Source of the DNA: JAUVUV01 sp964548275
GTDB taxonomy: Bacteria; Gemmatimonadota; Glassbacteria; GWA2-58-10
NCBI GenBank assembly: GCA_964548275.1
Contig: CAZJQI010000003.1
Location: forward strand, 1-64,000
Length of the DNA stretch: 64,000 nucleotides
Direction: 5' to 3'
Below, piece after piece: positions 26,909-36,392 of the stretch (position 1 is the first letter of the stretch; each line of letters opens with the position of its first letter). The translations under genes and the position numbers were made by a program. Under the pieces are notes generated by a model. The model was not told the DNA's origin, did no database searches, and saw only the letters and a program-made list of their open reading frames with translations.

Positions 26909-26992
26909 ATGGGTATTGCTGAAGGCAAGTACGGCTACTTTGACGAAGAAAGACGCGAATACGTTATCATCAGGCCGGATCGATCTGCTTAG
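26909..26992 (+). pseudogene. Start of a GH94 phosphorylase gene, broken
   Basis: A 27-codon frame with a GGAGG ribosome binding site. Its peptide contains YGYFDEERREYVIIRPD, which is the conserved N-terminus of GH94 cellobiose/chitobiose phosphorylases and related cyclic-glucan enzymes (normally about 800 residues). A stop follows at once and the rest of the gene is absent; the M23 lipoprotein gene starts 66 bases later. So only the 5' tip of a phosphorylase survives. The alternative, a real 27-residue peptide, is less likely. Confidence 0.6.
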
Positions 26993-27058
26993 TCGAAGTT
27001 AAGATGTAAAAATTTATATACCATTGAGTCAATAGATATTTCATGGAGGACTGTTGAA

Positions 27059-28621
27059 ATGCCCCTTTACAGCACGGTGCCCAAAGCGGCAAACTTGCTT
27101 GCCCTGCTTTTCCTTTTATCCTGCTCCTCTACCCCAACCATGGAGTCCGGCACCTTGAAACCTATCCGAGCTGTAATCGACCTGAATATCGGGGAAGAGA
27201 AAAAGATCGAGCTGAGCGACGGCAGCCTCGCCACTGTCAAGCTGCTCGATATCGCCTGTGTGCGGGATGAGTTTCTCTCGGCTGTGCGTTCGGCAACTGT
27301 CCGGGTTCGGGTTAACGGCGAAACGGTTACCCTGAACTCCGGCAACTACAATCTTCCTGTTACCGTATCCGGAGTGAGGATCGACTGCCCGGTAACCCGC
27401 GACTATTACACCAACGCCATGCAGGACAGCTGGGGCCTGGACAAGGACGCCCGGCTGCGGCTCTGGCCGGGGCAGGGGCCGCTGATCCACGCGGACGCCT
27501 TTGCCTATCCCGCAAGGCAGCTCTGGTTCGCCAACGATACCCAGATGAGTAACGAGCCGGTTTATGTCAACGGCTGCGAGAATCCCGAAGCTGAAGAAAC
27601 CTACTATCATTCAGGCCTGGATATCGGTGGGTGTGAGGGTCTGGTGGAGATTATCTCTGCCAGCGCGGGAATTGTAATCCAGTGCGGAGACAGTGTTCTC
27701 TCCGGCTATGAAAACTACCCGCTCGAGCCCCGTTACGAGTCGGTTTACGTGCTCGGCGAATACGGCTGGCTTTACCGTTACAGCCACCTGAAAAGTATCG
27801 AAGACAGGCTTAAGCCGGGAACTGAAGTGAAAAGAGGCGAAAGAATCGGCACACTCGGCAAGGAAGGAAACAGCGGAGGCTGGGCACACCTTCATTTCGA
27901 GATCGAAGCCGTTCAGCCCTCCGGCAGGTGGGGCACAGAGGAAGGCTACGCCTATTTCTGGGAGTCTTATCTCAATACATACAAGCCGGCTCTGATCGCG
28001 GTTGCCAGGCCGCACGCGTTGATCGGCACAGGGGAAGTGCTCACTCTGGACGGCTCCAAATCCCGGAGTCTTGCAGGCGAAATCGAAAGCTACGAGTGGA
28101 TTTTTACTCAGGGTGCCACAGCAAAGGGTGCAGTACAGCAACGCACATACGATACTCCCGGAGAGTACAGCGAAGTGCTGAAAGTTACCGATTCACAGGG
28201 CAACACGGATTACGATTTCACCCCTGTTGTTGTGATCGACAGGGATAATCCCTTGCAGCCGTTGCCTGCGATCCACGCCGCCTATTACCCGACTTTCGGG
28301 ATAAAGCCGGGCGATCCGATAACTTTCCACGTGCGCTCGTTTAACTTTGACATAGGAAAGGAGACCTGGGATTTCGGCGACGGCAGCCCGAGTGTCAGCG
28401 TGCAGTCCAGGGTGGGCTACTTATGGAATCACTCGAAATACCTGGAGATGGGAATCGATATTCAGGCCAATGCGATGGATCCGCGGGGCTACGCCGAAAC
28501 CGTACACAGTTTCGCCAAAGCCGGCGATTACCTTGTCCGGGTGGAGCGCACGGGAGATAACGGCCGCAGAGCGGTAACCCACCTGCACGTGCACGTGGCT
28601 GACGGGAAGAAAAAGCACTAA
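27059..28621 (+). CDS. M23 peptidase-like lipoprotein with PKD domain
   Basis: 520 residues. Lipoprotein signal (LLFLLSC). Residues about 180-290 are an M23 (LytM) peptidase core: HSGLD with His184 and Asp188, YSHL (His243) and WAHLHFE with His277 and His279. All expected Zn and catalytic positions are present, so it may cut peptidoglycan cross-bridges. From about 310 a PKD-like domain (GTGEVLTLDGSKSRSLAGEI...YDTPGEYSEVLKVTD) and a second one (WDFGDGSP, KAGDYLVRVERTGD). The start follows a perfect GGAGG. It stands alone, just before the AT-rich island. Target wall and partner unknown. Confidence 0.85.
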   Translation: MPLYSTVPKAANLLALLFLLSCSSTPTMESGTLKPIRAVIDLNIGEEKKIELSDGSLATVKLLDIACVRDEFLSAVRSATVRVRVNGETVTLNSGNYNLPVTVSGVRIDCPVTRDYYTNAMQDSWGLDKDARLRLWPGQGPLIHADAFAYPARQLWFANDTQMSNEPVYVNGCENPEAEETYYHSGLDIGGCEGLVEIISASAGIVIQCGDSVLSGYENYPLEPRYESVYVLGEYGWLYRYSHLKSIEDRLKPGTEVKRGERIGTLGKEGNSGGWAHLHFEIEAVQPSGRWGTEEGYAYFWESYLNTYKPALIAVARPHALIGTGEVLTLDGSKSRSLAGEIESYEWIFTQGATAKGAVQQRTYDTPGEYSEVLKVTDSQGNTDYDFTPVVVIDRDNPLQPLPAIHAAYYPTFGIKPGDPITFHVRSFNFDIGKETWDFGDGSPSVSVQSRVGYLWNHSKYLEMGIDIQANAMDPRGYAETVHSFAKAGDYLVRVERTGDNGRRAVTHLHVHVADGKKKH

Positions 28622-28668
28622 ATGATAAATCTTAACACAATAACAACTGAAAATAAAAACAAAGTCTT

Positions 28669-28693
28669 CTTTAATTTCCTAATTATATTAAAG
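28669..28693. terminator. Weak hairpin at the island edge
   Basis: CTTTAAT (28669-28675) pairs with ATTAAAG (28687-28693). It lies between the convergent ends of the M23 gene and the AT-rich operon. AT-only stem, so a weak terminator at best. Confidence 0.3.
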
Positions 28694-28703
28694 CGAGATT
28701 AAA

Positions 28704-29762
28704 TTACTGTTGAATGCTATTTATATTTTTAATTTTTCCTAAGAATTCAGAAAAACGTGGAATAACAACTTCGTGGACCTTTCTAACTCCCTTGCTGATA
28801 CCTTTCACAAAGTAGCTATCCGGGGTTGGGTATTCTATATGTATGTCTGGAAAAATCATTTTACTAAAAAAAAGACCAACTGTTTGCATCTTGCTTCCTG
28901 TTGCCGCACAAATAATTCTTTCATGAGATCCAAAACGCTTATGAATTGACTCAATCTTATAAACTGTTTCAATATAGTTAAGCGTACTCGCCACACGCTT
29001 AAGTAATCCTTGCTTATTCAGAGGATTATCAGCAGAATACTCTTCAATAAGTCTTCTATGGATTTCCTGGGTTGCTTGTTCGCGCCAAAAAAAATCTTTT
29101 CTGGGTGGCCGCCCATTGATAAATAACAATCTATGGGGGCTTATGGTTCCAAGAATGTGCCTTGCCAATTGTTCGTTGAAAGAGGTAAAAGATACCATTA
29201 TAACAGGTTGACCTTGCATTCTAATACTACTCAAACACTTCATTCGAATTATTGATTCTACACCCCTACTTGGAAATTTTGCGATTAATTCCATATCATC
29301 TTTAGATTTATTATAATCCTTATAAGATGGAGCATATTCCTCGGCTTCTGAATATACAATCCTTACGGTACCAGAGAACTCCTTTAATTTACAAAGGCAT
29401 ACTAATATTAAAAGTTTAGTCATAGCGGATATATCTATAATTACTTGATCAATCTTATTAATTTCTTTATTAATATTCTGATAAAATATATCTTCTATAT
29501 TTTGAGGAAAATAAACATCGTATGGAATATCTATGGGGTTAATCACACCTATACTTGCAATAGCATTCCTAAGCTCACTAATACGGTTCCTTCCTTTTGG
29601 GTGTAAATATCTAACCATAAGGGCTCGATTTATAATTTTTCCTTGTTCCTTTTGATATTTGACCCATCCTAGAGAGCGATCTTCAAAACCGTATGCTCCG
29701 ATAAAAAGCCTTTTACTATCAGACAATAATTTATGCGCGATCGAAATGGGAGGAAATTTCAT
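28704..29762 (-). CDS. Two-lobed Rossmann-like protein, CARF-like motif
   Basis: 352 residues, no signal peptide or membrane segment. Not a family I can name. The first half reads LFIGAYGFEDRSLGW (19-33), then a strand-loop IIDISAMTK (108-116), like the D-[I/L]-[S/T]-x-x-T-K loop of CARF-type nucleotide sensors, then RIVYSEAEEYAPS (134-146). The second half starts a similar unit (VIMVSFTSFNEQLARHIL, RLLFINGRP) and has CAATGSKMQTVG at 285-296, another small-residue loop. Third gene of the operon, with AGGAG 12 bases before the ATG, 22 bases after the kinase-ATPase gene. Possible role: sensor or effector activated by a nucleotide. Strongly AT-rich, unlike its surroundings. Confidence 0.7.
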   Translation of the reverse strand: MKFPPISIAHKLLSDSKRLFIGAYGFEDRSLGWVKYQKEQGKIINRALMVRYLHPKGRNRISELRNAIASIGVINPIDIPYDVYFPQNIEDIFYQNINKEINKIDQVIIDISAMTKLLILVCLCKLKEFSGTVRIVYSEAEEYAPSYKDYNKSKDDMELIAKFPSRGVESIIRMKCLSSIRMQGQPVIMVSFTSFNEQLARHILGTISPHRLLFINGRPPRKDFFWREQATQEIHRRLIEEYSADNPLNKQGLLKRVASTLNYIETVYKIESIHKRFGSHERIICAATGSKMQTVGLFFSKMIFPDIHIEYPTPDSYFVKGISKGVRKVHEVVIPRFSEFLGKIKNINSIQQ

Positions 29763-29784
29763 GGTTTGTTAATTGCTCCTATTA

Positions 29785-32301
29785 TCAATCCCAAAATGTT
29801 GGTTGTTCTCCATTAGTGCGTTTGCTATTCTCAAGAATCTTTTTCTTTCTTTTCTTTTTCCAGTAGTTAAAGAATGCAGTTGGTCTTTTCAATAAGGATA
29901 TAAGTTCTTTATTTTTAAGATGTATGTTGTCATGACTTGAAAATGTAAGTTGAGTATAGGGAATTAAAACACGATGAAGAAACAGTCGAGGAGTAATCAT
30001 ACCTCGTACACTTTTACCACGCCAATCCTGTAAAAAAATGTGCCATCTTACTAGTCCTTCATAATATTCCAAGATTTCATCTGGAAGATTAAACTTATCT
30101 ACTATCTCCAAACGAAAAGCTTGTTTAGGATTTAGAATGCCTTCGTTTTTTACAAGTTTTCCTTCTGTGAGTTCATACCGAGATACATTGACAAATGCCT
30201 CAACTATATCCCGTAAATGTTTCCCATAAATATCCCCTTTTTTCTTTTTAGTTGCAATTTTTTTTAATACTGATGGATTCACAAGAAATTCAGTAAATAC
30301 TAAAAATTCACCGCCAGCAGTTCTATAAGCCTTGTCTTGTATCTTCTCAGGAATAATATATTTGCCTTTATTTATACTATTCCTCGAATCACGAAGCATA
30401 TCTGTAAATATCTGGATCATAATCCTCATATCACTAGCCCACATTCCCACAAATGCATCCATACCATGGTAAACTACTGATTGCCTGTGTCCTTCTTGAA
30501 CAGCTTCTCTCATTTGTCTCGCAAGCTGGTTGTTTGAAAAAGGCGTTTTCCCTATAATTACTTCTAAGCCAAGATTTTTCCCCTTTAGAGTTGGGTCTCT
30601 ATTTATCCTAGGTATAAAAATCTTTTCTAACAGTATCTTCTTATCGTTTATATTCTGGTGTATACTTTCAGTAGCTAAGTCTATTAATTCAAAGTCCTCA
30701 TTAAGCTCTAAAGGCTTTCGCCTAAAACTTTCTCTTTCAAAGCTATTTGCAGACTCAGTCGAAACTTTAAAAAATAGTTTATCCCTTCTCTTGAATATTA
30801 TTGGATTCAGAATACGCTGAACATCTTTGGTAATAATAGGGATAGTGTAATCATCCAAAAAAAGATAAAGCGGTTTTAAACCAATCCAAGATACATGTGA
30901 CTCAATCTGTGTTTGTAAATCATCAAGAAAATCAATCCTAGCAAGCGGCCAATTTTTTAATCCTTCCACTTTCCCCAGATCGGTTGTACGGCATTTTTCC
31001 TTTTCATTTTCTATGAAAGCTCTCGCATGAGCTAATATGTCAGAACCTTTTGGAAGAGTATGATATTTATTACCAAATAAACCACTTGAAAACCCATCCA
31101 ACCATTCAAAAGAACTTTTTTTATTGGTGTTATAAATAGCCAAGGTTTTAAAAATCTCACTACACCAAGCAAGGTGGAAATAATGTATTATTTGTTCTTG
31201 CACTCCTCTAATTATTTTCCGAGGCAACCATGGAAACGCTTCTACAAGATCTCTGCAATTAAGATAAAAGCCTACGAACTGGTCAGATCCTTTAACACCT
31301 GATGGTTCTCCAATAACTTTATCCATAAACGCTGTCAATCTTCTGAAAACCATTGTTTTTCCACAACCCCTAGCCCCAGTAAGCACAGTAATATTTCTAC
31401 TTAAAAGGTCCTCGGCAGCAAGAAATTCTGGTACAAAAAGACTTTTCCATTCGTCAGCTTTAAAACCCAAAGCCTCTGCAACTAAATAATCACCTGTACC
31501 CTTTATTTCCTTACCTCTTGATGCCGCAGCAGATTCAATTTCTGATTCTGTTGCCAACCGATTAAATTCTTTTATTAAAGATTTGGGATTACCTACGTAT
31601 CTACCTTGGGTATAATCCACTTCCAATATTTGCTTTCTTATGAATTTATCTAATTTTTGGTAAAATATCTTATCTCGAGGGTTTAGATTTGATGGATCTA
31701 ATTTTCGGAGCAAAGTAGAAACTATCGCGAAAAATTGCCTGTAATCATCTTTAGGTTCAATTTCGTTATGTGAACCTCCATATCCAAAATCAGATATCCA
31801 AATAGTTCTTGGGTTGTCGGGTAATCTTATATCAGGATTCGAAATCAATATATTTCCTTCATGAAGATCACCATGCTCAATTTTTACAGCGCCACAAGCG
31901 TATAAAACGTTTAAAATAATTTTTGAGATATTCTCAATAAAAGCTAGGTCTAAAGGCCATGCGGGTTTTTGGAGATATTCTCTAAGGTTTATTCCTCCTA
32001 TATAATCCCATAATATCCAAATAAATGGCCTATTGTTCTTATCCAAACAAGTTCCATGTGAATGATATTGCACAACTCCAGAAACTTTTCTAAGCAAAAC
32101 CACTTTTTGTAATTCTCTTTCCCAACCTTTTTTCAGTTTGCTTTCTGGTATTATCTTATATGCCAACTCGTCATATGGATTTTCTCGAATTGCTTTGTAT
32201 ACTTTTCCTATTTTTCCTTCTCCTATTTTTTTAGTAATGCAATAATCTGAAAAGGGATTCAATCCTATAAAGGGATCTTCTTGTTCTTTTAATTTAACCA
32301 T
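29785..32301 (-). CDS. Protein kinase fused to P-loop ATPase
   Basis: 838 residues from the ATG at 32301, chosen because GAGAAAGG precedes it and because the frame upstream (to 32442) runs through the end of the methyltransferase gene. Kinase lobe: glycine loop GEGKIGKV (27-34), Lys49 in AYKII, catalytic loop HGDLHEGN (143-150), DFG (171-173). The loop is HGD, not HRD, so a non-RD kinase. ATPase lobe: Walker A GARGCGKT (309-316), Walker B LYLFLDD (478-484), then ILNPIIFKRRDKLFFKVSTE; the ATPase looks most like ORC/Cdc6-type AAA proteins found in defence islands. The lobes are joined by about 130 residues. Lies 4 bases after the methyltransferase stop, so coupled. Lys-rich tail. Confidence 0.8.
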   Translation of the reverse strand: MVKLKEQEDPFIGLNPFSDYCITKKIGEGKIGKVYKAIRENPYDELAYKIIPESKLKKGWERELQKVVLLRKVSGVVQYHSHGTCLDKNNRPFIWILWDYIGGINLREYLQKPAWPLDLAFIENISKIILNVLYACGAVKIEHGDLHEGNILISNPDIRLPDNPRTIWISDFGYGGSHNEIEPKDDYRQFFAIVSTLLRKLDPSNLNPRDKIFYQKLDKFIRKQILEVDYTQGRYVGNPKSLIKEFNRLATESEIESAAASRGKEIKGTGDYLVAEALGFKADEWKSLFVPEFLAAEDLLSRNITVLTGARGCGKTMVFRRLTAFMDKVIGEPSGVKGSDQFVGFYLNCRDLVEAFPWLPRKIIRGVQEQIIHYFHLAWCSEIFKTLAIYNTNKKSSFEWLDGFSSGLFGNKYHTLPKGSDILAHARAFIENEKEKCRTTDLGKVEGLKNWPLARIDFLDDLQTQIESHVSWIGLKPLYLFLDDYTIPIITKDVQRILNPIIFKRRDKLFFKVSTESANSFERESFRRKPLELNEDFELIDLATESIHQNINDKKILLEKIFIPRINRDPTLKGKNLGLEVIIGKTPFSNNQLARQMREAVQEGHRQSVVYHGMDAFVGMWASDMRIMIQIFTDMLRDSRNSINKGKYIIPEKIQDKAYRTAGGEFLVFTEFLVNPSVLKKIATKKKKGDIYGKHLRDIVEAFVNVSRYELTEGKLVKNEGILNPKQAFRLEIVDKFNLPDEILEYYEGLVRWHIFLQDWRGKSVRGMITPRLFLHRVLIPYTQLTFSSHDNIHLKNKELISLLKRPTAFFNYWKKKRKKKILENSKRTNGEQPTFWD

Positions 32302-32305
32302 CTTA

Positions 32306-33484
32306 TTAACCTTTCTCATTACGAAGTACCAAGATGGTTTCTTTAAGGCTACCTGATTTTCCGCGCCGCACACGTCGCGTATCAGGAATTTGTTCACTAT
32401 AAGAACAAACCACCGAATATCCCCCAACCTCAATAGTAGCAATATGGGCTACTACTTCTGAAAGTGGCATATCATAAGTCTTAACCATGGTGTCGCCCAA
32501 AACAAGTATCAATAAACCTTTGTAATTAACTACATTATGCCACAAATTTAAACAATTACTAAATAGATTTATAAATTTTTTTTCTGGTGGAGAGATAATA
32601 CGATCCAACGACTTCCAGTCACTAATACCCAAAAACCATAGTCTAAGTCGGTTGTCTCTCCCATAGTCCAATTGTTTCATGTAAGGGGGGCTAGTTAATA
32701 TTGCATTTACTTTATTTTCGGGAATAAATCTAGAAGCATCATTCATTATACATTTACGGCTAATTCTATAATCAAGCTCCGGTATTCTTTTTAGCGCTCG
32801 TTCTGCTTTTCTCACTAATCTATCTTTAACTGATCTATAATTATAAAGATCTGGATAAATTTCACGTTTAAATTTTTTATCTCTCAAATATGGTACCGTA
32901 TGGCTGCTAGGGTATGATAGAAATCCTGGTCTTTGATGGTGTAAAATCCCAAGCAGACACGATAATAGGAAATAGGATTGTTTCGAGTTTAGAACTTGTG
33001 CCCATGCAATCACCTCTCGAAGTGTCTCTGGATGGAAGAATGCTCGCACCCATCTTGGTATTCTCCTCAAATCTATTCTCGATATAAGCAACTGTACCTG
33101 TTCTTCGATTTTATCAATTTCATCAATAGCTTTATCAAGGGAAAAAATAGGAAATAATTTTGCTCTAGTAAGTGTTACTGCATATATACTCAAATCATTT
33201 GCTATTATATTTCGAGAAGCCGCCCAAGCCTCTAATGCTACACTTCCTGATCCGCAGAATGGATCATATAGAGTTTCGGATTTTTTAGTAAAATTCGCAA
33301 TTAAAGTATTTGCCATTGAAGACTTCATTTTCCCAATGTAAGGGGCAATTTGATGAAGGGTGGATTCTTTTCTTAAAACACTTCCTCCCCAGTTAAACCT
33401 GATACTATTGTAGGTCTTTTTAGATTTATAGATGGAAAACTTCTCATCTCTTTTTAAATTAGAAAAGTCAACATATTGTCTCAT
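32306..33484 (-). CDS. DNA methyltransferase (N4-cytosine/N6-adenine type)
   Basis: 392 residues. S-adenosylmethionine site DPFCGSG (74-80, motif I) precedes catalytic TSPPY (264-268, motif IV), with about 180 residues between that may hold the target recognition domain. The SPPY tetrad is usual for N4-cytosine enzymes, though N6-adenine cannot be excluded. LYDPFCGSGSVALEAWAASRNIIANDLS and YMKQLDYGRDNRLRLWFLG are typical of family members. First gene of the AT-rich operon, 1-2 codons ahead of the kinase-ATPase. No restriction endonuclease gene is nearby, so it may mark self DNA for another type of effector, as in BREX or DISARM. Confidence 0.85.
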   Translation of the reverse strand: MRQYVDFSNLKRDEKFSIYKSKKTYNSIRFNWGGSVLRKESTLHQIAPYIGKMKSSMANTLIANFTKKSETLYDPFCGSGSVALEAWAASRNIIANDLSIYAVTLTRAKLFPIFSLDKAIDEIDKIEEQVQLLISRIDLRRIPRWVRAFFHPETLREVIAWAQVLNSKQSYFLLSCLLGILHHQRPGFLSYPSSHTVPYLRDKKFKREIYPDLYNYRSVKDRLVRKAERALKRIPELDYRISRKCIMNDASRFIPENKVNAILTSPPYMKQLDYGRDNRLRLWFLGISDWKSLDRIISPPEKKFINLFSNCLNLWHNVVNYKGLLILVLGDTMVKTYDMPLSEVVAHIATIEVGGYSVVCSYSEQIPDTRRVRRGKSGSLKETILVLRNEKG

Positions 33485-33666
33485 AGTATTTCTTTCTCAA
33501 TCAAACTCTCTAGCCTTTCGCGGGCAAACAAGTTTAGTCCTATTTTCTATACTTTAGACCATCAAGCTATAGGGAAATTATTCCTTAATTAATTTATTAT
33601 TATTTTTTTATCTTACAATACTAAAATTTTTTCAGCCGGTTGGGCATTAATTAATCTCGTTCTTAT

Positions 33667-34638
33667 TTACTCCTGTTTTTTCCACTGTTCGAGTATGGCT
33701 TTCAGCGTGCGCTCTTTTGCTTTCAGCATCTCCTGCCTGGAGCGCGAGCGAACCGTGCCGCTTGCCGCGCCTGCGTGGCCGCTGCCGATATTGAGCTGGC
33801 GCATGATCTCACCCAGGTCGCGCCTGGCCGGGTGATGGGTGCCGGCAATGGTGAGGCTCATCGAAAAGGCCAGGTCGTTGGTCTTGACCTGCCGGTCGAA
33901 AAGGCTTTTGATCTCGAGCACGGCCAGGGCCTGGGGAGCAAGAAGCTGAGCCAGGTTCTTGACCACACTCACCCGGCGGGTATGGCCTGAGAAATCAAGC
34001 AGGATTATATCCTGCTCATCGCCCGGATACTCCAGGTGCTGCCCGATAATTTTCAGCATCTGCTCCTCCTCGGCGCGGAACAGCTCGGCCCGTTGGGTCA
34101 CATCACTCCTGGCAGCAACAGCCTCCAGGCTCTCATCCATCAGGCTGAGCACCAGCCAGCGCAGAAAATCCTTTCTTTCGGAAGGCTTGCCCGCCTTGAG
34201 CTTGATCGCTGCATCGATCTCGTTCTCCGGGCGTACAAGGCGCCAGTCCTCGATTGACTCATAGGCGAAGGAATCTATCCGGTCGCTGGCCTCTGCCATC
34301 TCTACCAGTTCCCCGTCAATCTCGTATTCAGTTTCGAAATACTCGAGGATTACATGAGCGCAGCTCGGCGCGGGCCTGCGCAGGCCCGGTATCGTTTCCT
34401 GGTCTATTCCGCGAAGAGCCACATCTTCCAGATTCGCCTCGTGGTGGTCGAACCACATCCCGCATTCCAATGGATAAGGAAGATCGCAGACAATGTCCAA
34501 AGCCCCGGTGGAGAGCCGGGAGTTGGCGATGTCTCCAGGTCCGGCGAAAGCGATCTTTTCGATTTCAAGGAAATAGCCTGCCAGCGCGGCGCTCACCACC
34601 CCATCGAAATCATCGTGGGTTACAATACGGTCGTACAA
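33667..34638 (-). CDS. DHH-family phosphoesterase
   Basis: 323 residues. Start THDDFDGVVSAALAGYFL gives the first Asp cluster of the family, WFDHHEAN the DHH motif, and GSGHAGAASG near the C-terminus the DHHA1-type glycine motif. These enzymes use Mn2+ to cut phosphodiester or pyrophosphate bonds in nano-RNA, cyclic dinucleotides or polyphosphate; which substrate cannot be read. The length fits a single-domain protein without the CBS or transport modules seen in some members. Start TTG, with AAGAGGG 4 bases upstream. Normal host base composition, divergent from the M20 gene, just outside the AT-rich island. Confidence 0.8.
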   Translation of the reverse strand: MYDRIVTHDDFDGVVSAALAGYFLEIEKIAFAGPGDIANSRLSTGALDIVCDLPYPLECGMWFDHHEANLEDVALRGIDQETIPGLRRPAPSCAHVILEYFETEYEIDGELVEMAEASDRIDSFAYESIEDWRLVRPENEIDAAIKLKAGKPSERKDFLRWLVLSLMDESLEAVAARSDVTQRAELFRAEEEQMLKIIGQHLEYPGDEQDIILLDFSGHTRRVSVVKNLAQLLAPQALAVLEIKSLFDRQVKTNDLAFSMSLTIAGTHHPARRDLGEIMRQLNIGSGHAGAASGTVRSRSRQEMLKAKERTLKAILEQWKKQE

Positions 34639-34737
34639 TTGACCCTCTTTTCGGTTTTAATTCCGGCCCGCCCTATGCAAGTTTCTGTGGCGCACAAGTT
34701 ATCCAACCCGATCTGGCATGTCAAGTGCCCGCTGTCC

Positions 34738-34766
34738 TTGACAGTCCCTTCCAGGTCGGGTAATAT
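34738..34766 (+). promoter_or_regulatory. Sigma-70-type promoter of the M20 gene
   Basis: TTGACA (34738-34743), 17-base spacer, TAATAT (34761-34766), 45 bases before the GTG start of the M20 gene. Near-consensus. Confidence 0.7.
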
Positions 34767-34810
34767 GAACGGGAAAAGCCGAAAACCAAAAACCTGCCGA
34801 GGAGGAGATC

Positions 34811-36268
34811 GTGAAAAAGATTCTGCTGGTTGCTTTTGTTCTGCCGCTGCTCTTTTCAACTGACGGCTTTGCCCGCGCAGACAGAAAAAAGGAAGCTGTC
34901 TGGCGCTGGATGGATAGTATAAAGGAAGACGCCGTGGCTACTGCCAGGGACATCTGGGAGCACCCGGAACTCGGGGAACGCGAGTTCCATTCCAGCGAGC
35001 GGCTGGCCAGGTATCTGGAAGAAAACGGTTTCACGATCGAGCGCCAAGTGGCCGATCTGCCAACCGCCTGGGTGGCGACTTTCTCCAACGGCCAAGGGCC
35101 GGTACTCGGTTACCTGGCTGAGTTCGACGCCCTGCCGGGATTGAGCCAGGCAGCAGCCACCCCAACCCGCAGTCCGGTGGAGGAGGGCGGCAACGGGCAC
35201 GGCTGCGGGCACAACCTTCTCGGCACGGCCAGCGCTTTCGCTGCGCTTGGAGTCAAGCAGGCAATGCTGGAGAACAATATCAAGGCCACGGTAAAGGTTT
35301 TCGGCTGTCCGGCAGAGGAAACCCTGGTCGGCAAGGTCTACATGGCGCGCGCGGGAGTGTTCAACGTGGTGGACGCGATGCTAGGCTGGCACCCGGGAGG
35401 CGGCAACGCGGTCACATTCAGAAGTTCCCTGGCAATGTCCTCGATCAAGTTCCGTTTCCACGGCCGCACGGCCCACGGCGCCGGCGACCCCCACCACGGC
35501 AGGAGCGCTCTGGATGCCGTTGAATTGATGAACGCCGGCGTGAACTACATGCGCGAGCACGTGATTGACAAGGCGCGGCTTCACTACGTGATCACCAACG
35601 GCGGCGGGGCTCCCAACGTGGTTCCGGACGTGGCCGAGTCCTGGTATTTCGTGCGCGCACCCAAAACCGAACAGCAGCGGCCGATACTTGAATGGGTAAA
35701 GGAAATCGCCAGCGGTGCAGCACAGATGACCAAGACCCGCCTCGAGGAGGAACTGCTGACAAGCTGCTACGAAGTCATGCTCAATGAGCCGATTGCCGAA
35801 GTATTGCAGAAAAACCTCGAACAGGTCGGCCCTCCCTCCTTTGATGAGAAGGACGAGGAGTTTGCCTGCAAGCTGGCTGAATCTTTCGAGGACGAACCGG
35901 ACTCGATCCTGCTCGATACCGAGATCAAAGAGCTGGAGATAGTCCCGCCGGATAAATGGAAATGGGGCGGCGGCTCAACTGACGACGGAGACGTGAGCTG
36001 GAATGTGCCCTACGGCAGGATTACTACGTCATGTTTCGTAAAAGGGTGCCCCGGGCATACCTGGCAGGTGGTGAGCTGCGCAGGTTCTTCTGTCGGGTTC
36101 AAGGGCATGGTCACTGCGGCCAAGGTGCTCGCAGGGGCGGGAATCGACCTGATTACCAAACCCAGGCTGATCAAGGCGGCAAAAGAGGATTTTGTGGCAA
36201 AGCTCGACAGCAAAACCTACGAGTGCGGGGTGCCGGACAGTCTGCCCCCGCCGAGCAGGCGCAAATAG
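34811..36268 (+). CDS. Exported M20 amidohydrolase (AbgB-like)
   Basis: 485 residues, GTG start after GGAGGAG. Signal peptide (KKILLVAFVLPLLFSTDGFARA). The M20 peptidase/amidohydrolase metal site is visible: GHGCGHNLLGTA (Cys/His pair), the acidic PAEET, and HGRTAHGAGDPHHGRSALDAV in the dimerisation half. The best match in style is p-aminobenzoyl-glutamate hydrolase subunit B, which cleaves an amide bond using two metal ions. A signal peptide is unusual for that enzyme and suggests a periplasmic amidase with another substrate. It has its own promoter and is alone; the porin-like gene follows 124 bases after. Confidence 0.85.
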   Translation: MKKILLVAFVLPLLFSTDGFARADRKKEAVWRWMDSIKEDAVATARDIWEHPELGEREFHSSERLARYLEENGFTIERQVADLPTAWVATFSNGQGPVLGYLAEFDALPGLSQAAATPTRSPVEEGGNGHGCGHNLLGTASAFAALGVKQAMLENNIKATVKVFGCPAEETLVGKVYMARAGVFNVVDAMLGWHPGGGNAVTFRSSLAMSSIKFRFHGRTAHGAGDPHHGRSALDAVELMNAGVNYMREHVIDKARLHYVITNGGGAPNVVPDVAESWYFVRAPKTEQQRPILEWVKEIASGAAQMTKTRLEEELLTSCYEVMLNEPIAEVLQKNLEQVGPPSFDEKDEEFACKLAESFEDEPDSILLDTEIKELEIVPPDKWKWGGGSTDDGDVSWNVPYGRITTSCFVKGCPGHTWQVVSCAGSSVGFKGMVTAAKVLAGAGIDLITKPRLIKAAKEDFVAKLDSKTYECGVPDSLPPPSRRK

Positions 36269-36392
36269 AATCACCGGAGTTCGAAAGTTGTAAAACGTAT
36301 TCCTTATTTCCTGTAACCTTATACTATCGAGCGTGATTTTTTTGGGGAACAAGGCCTGGTCAAGAAATCTTAACCAAGAGGAGGGATTGCAC

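Noticed and set aside
32302..32442. 47-codon N-terminal extension of the kinase-ATPase
   Set aside because: It overlaps the end of the methyltransferase gene; a ribosome site (GAGAAAGG) supports the start at 32301.
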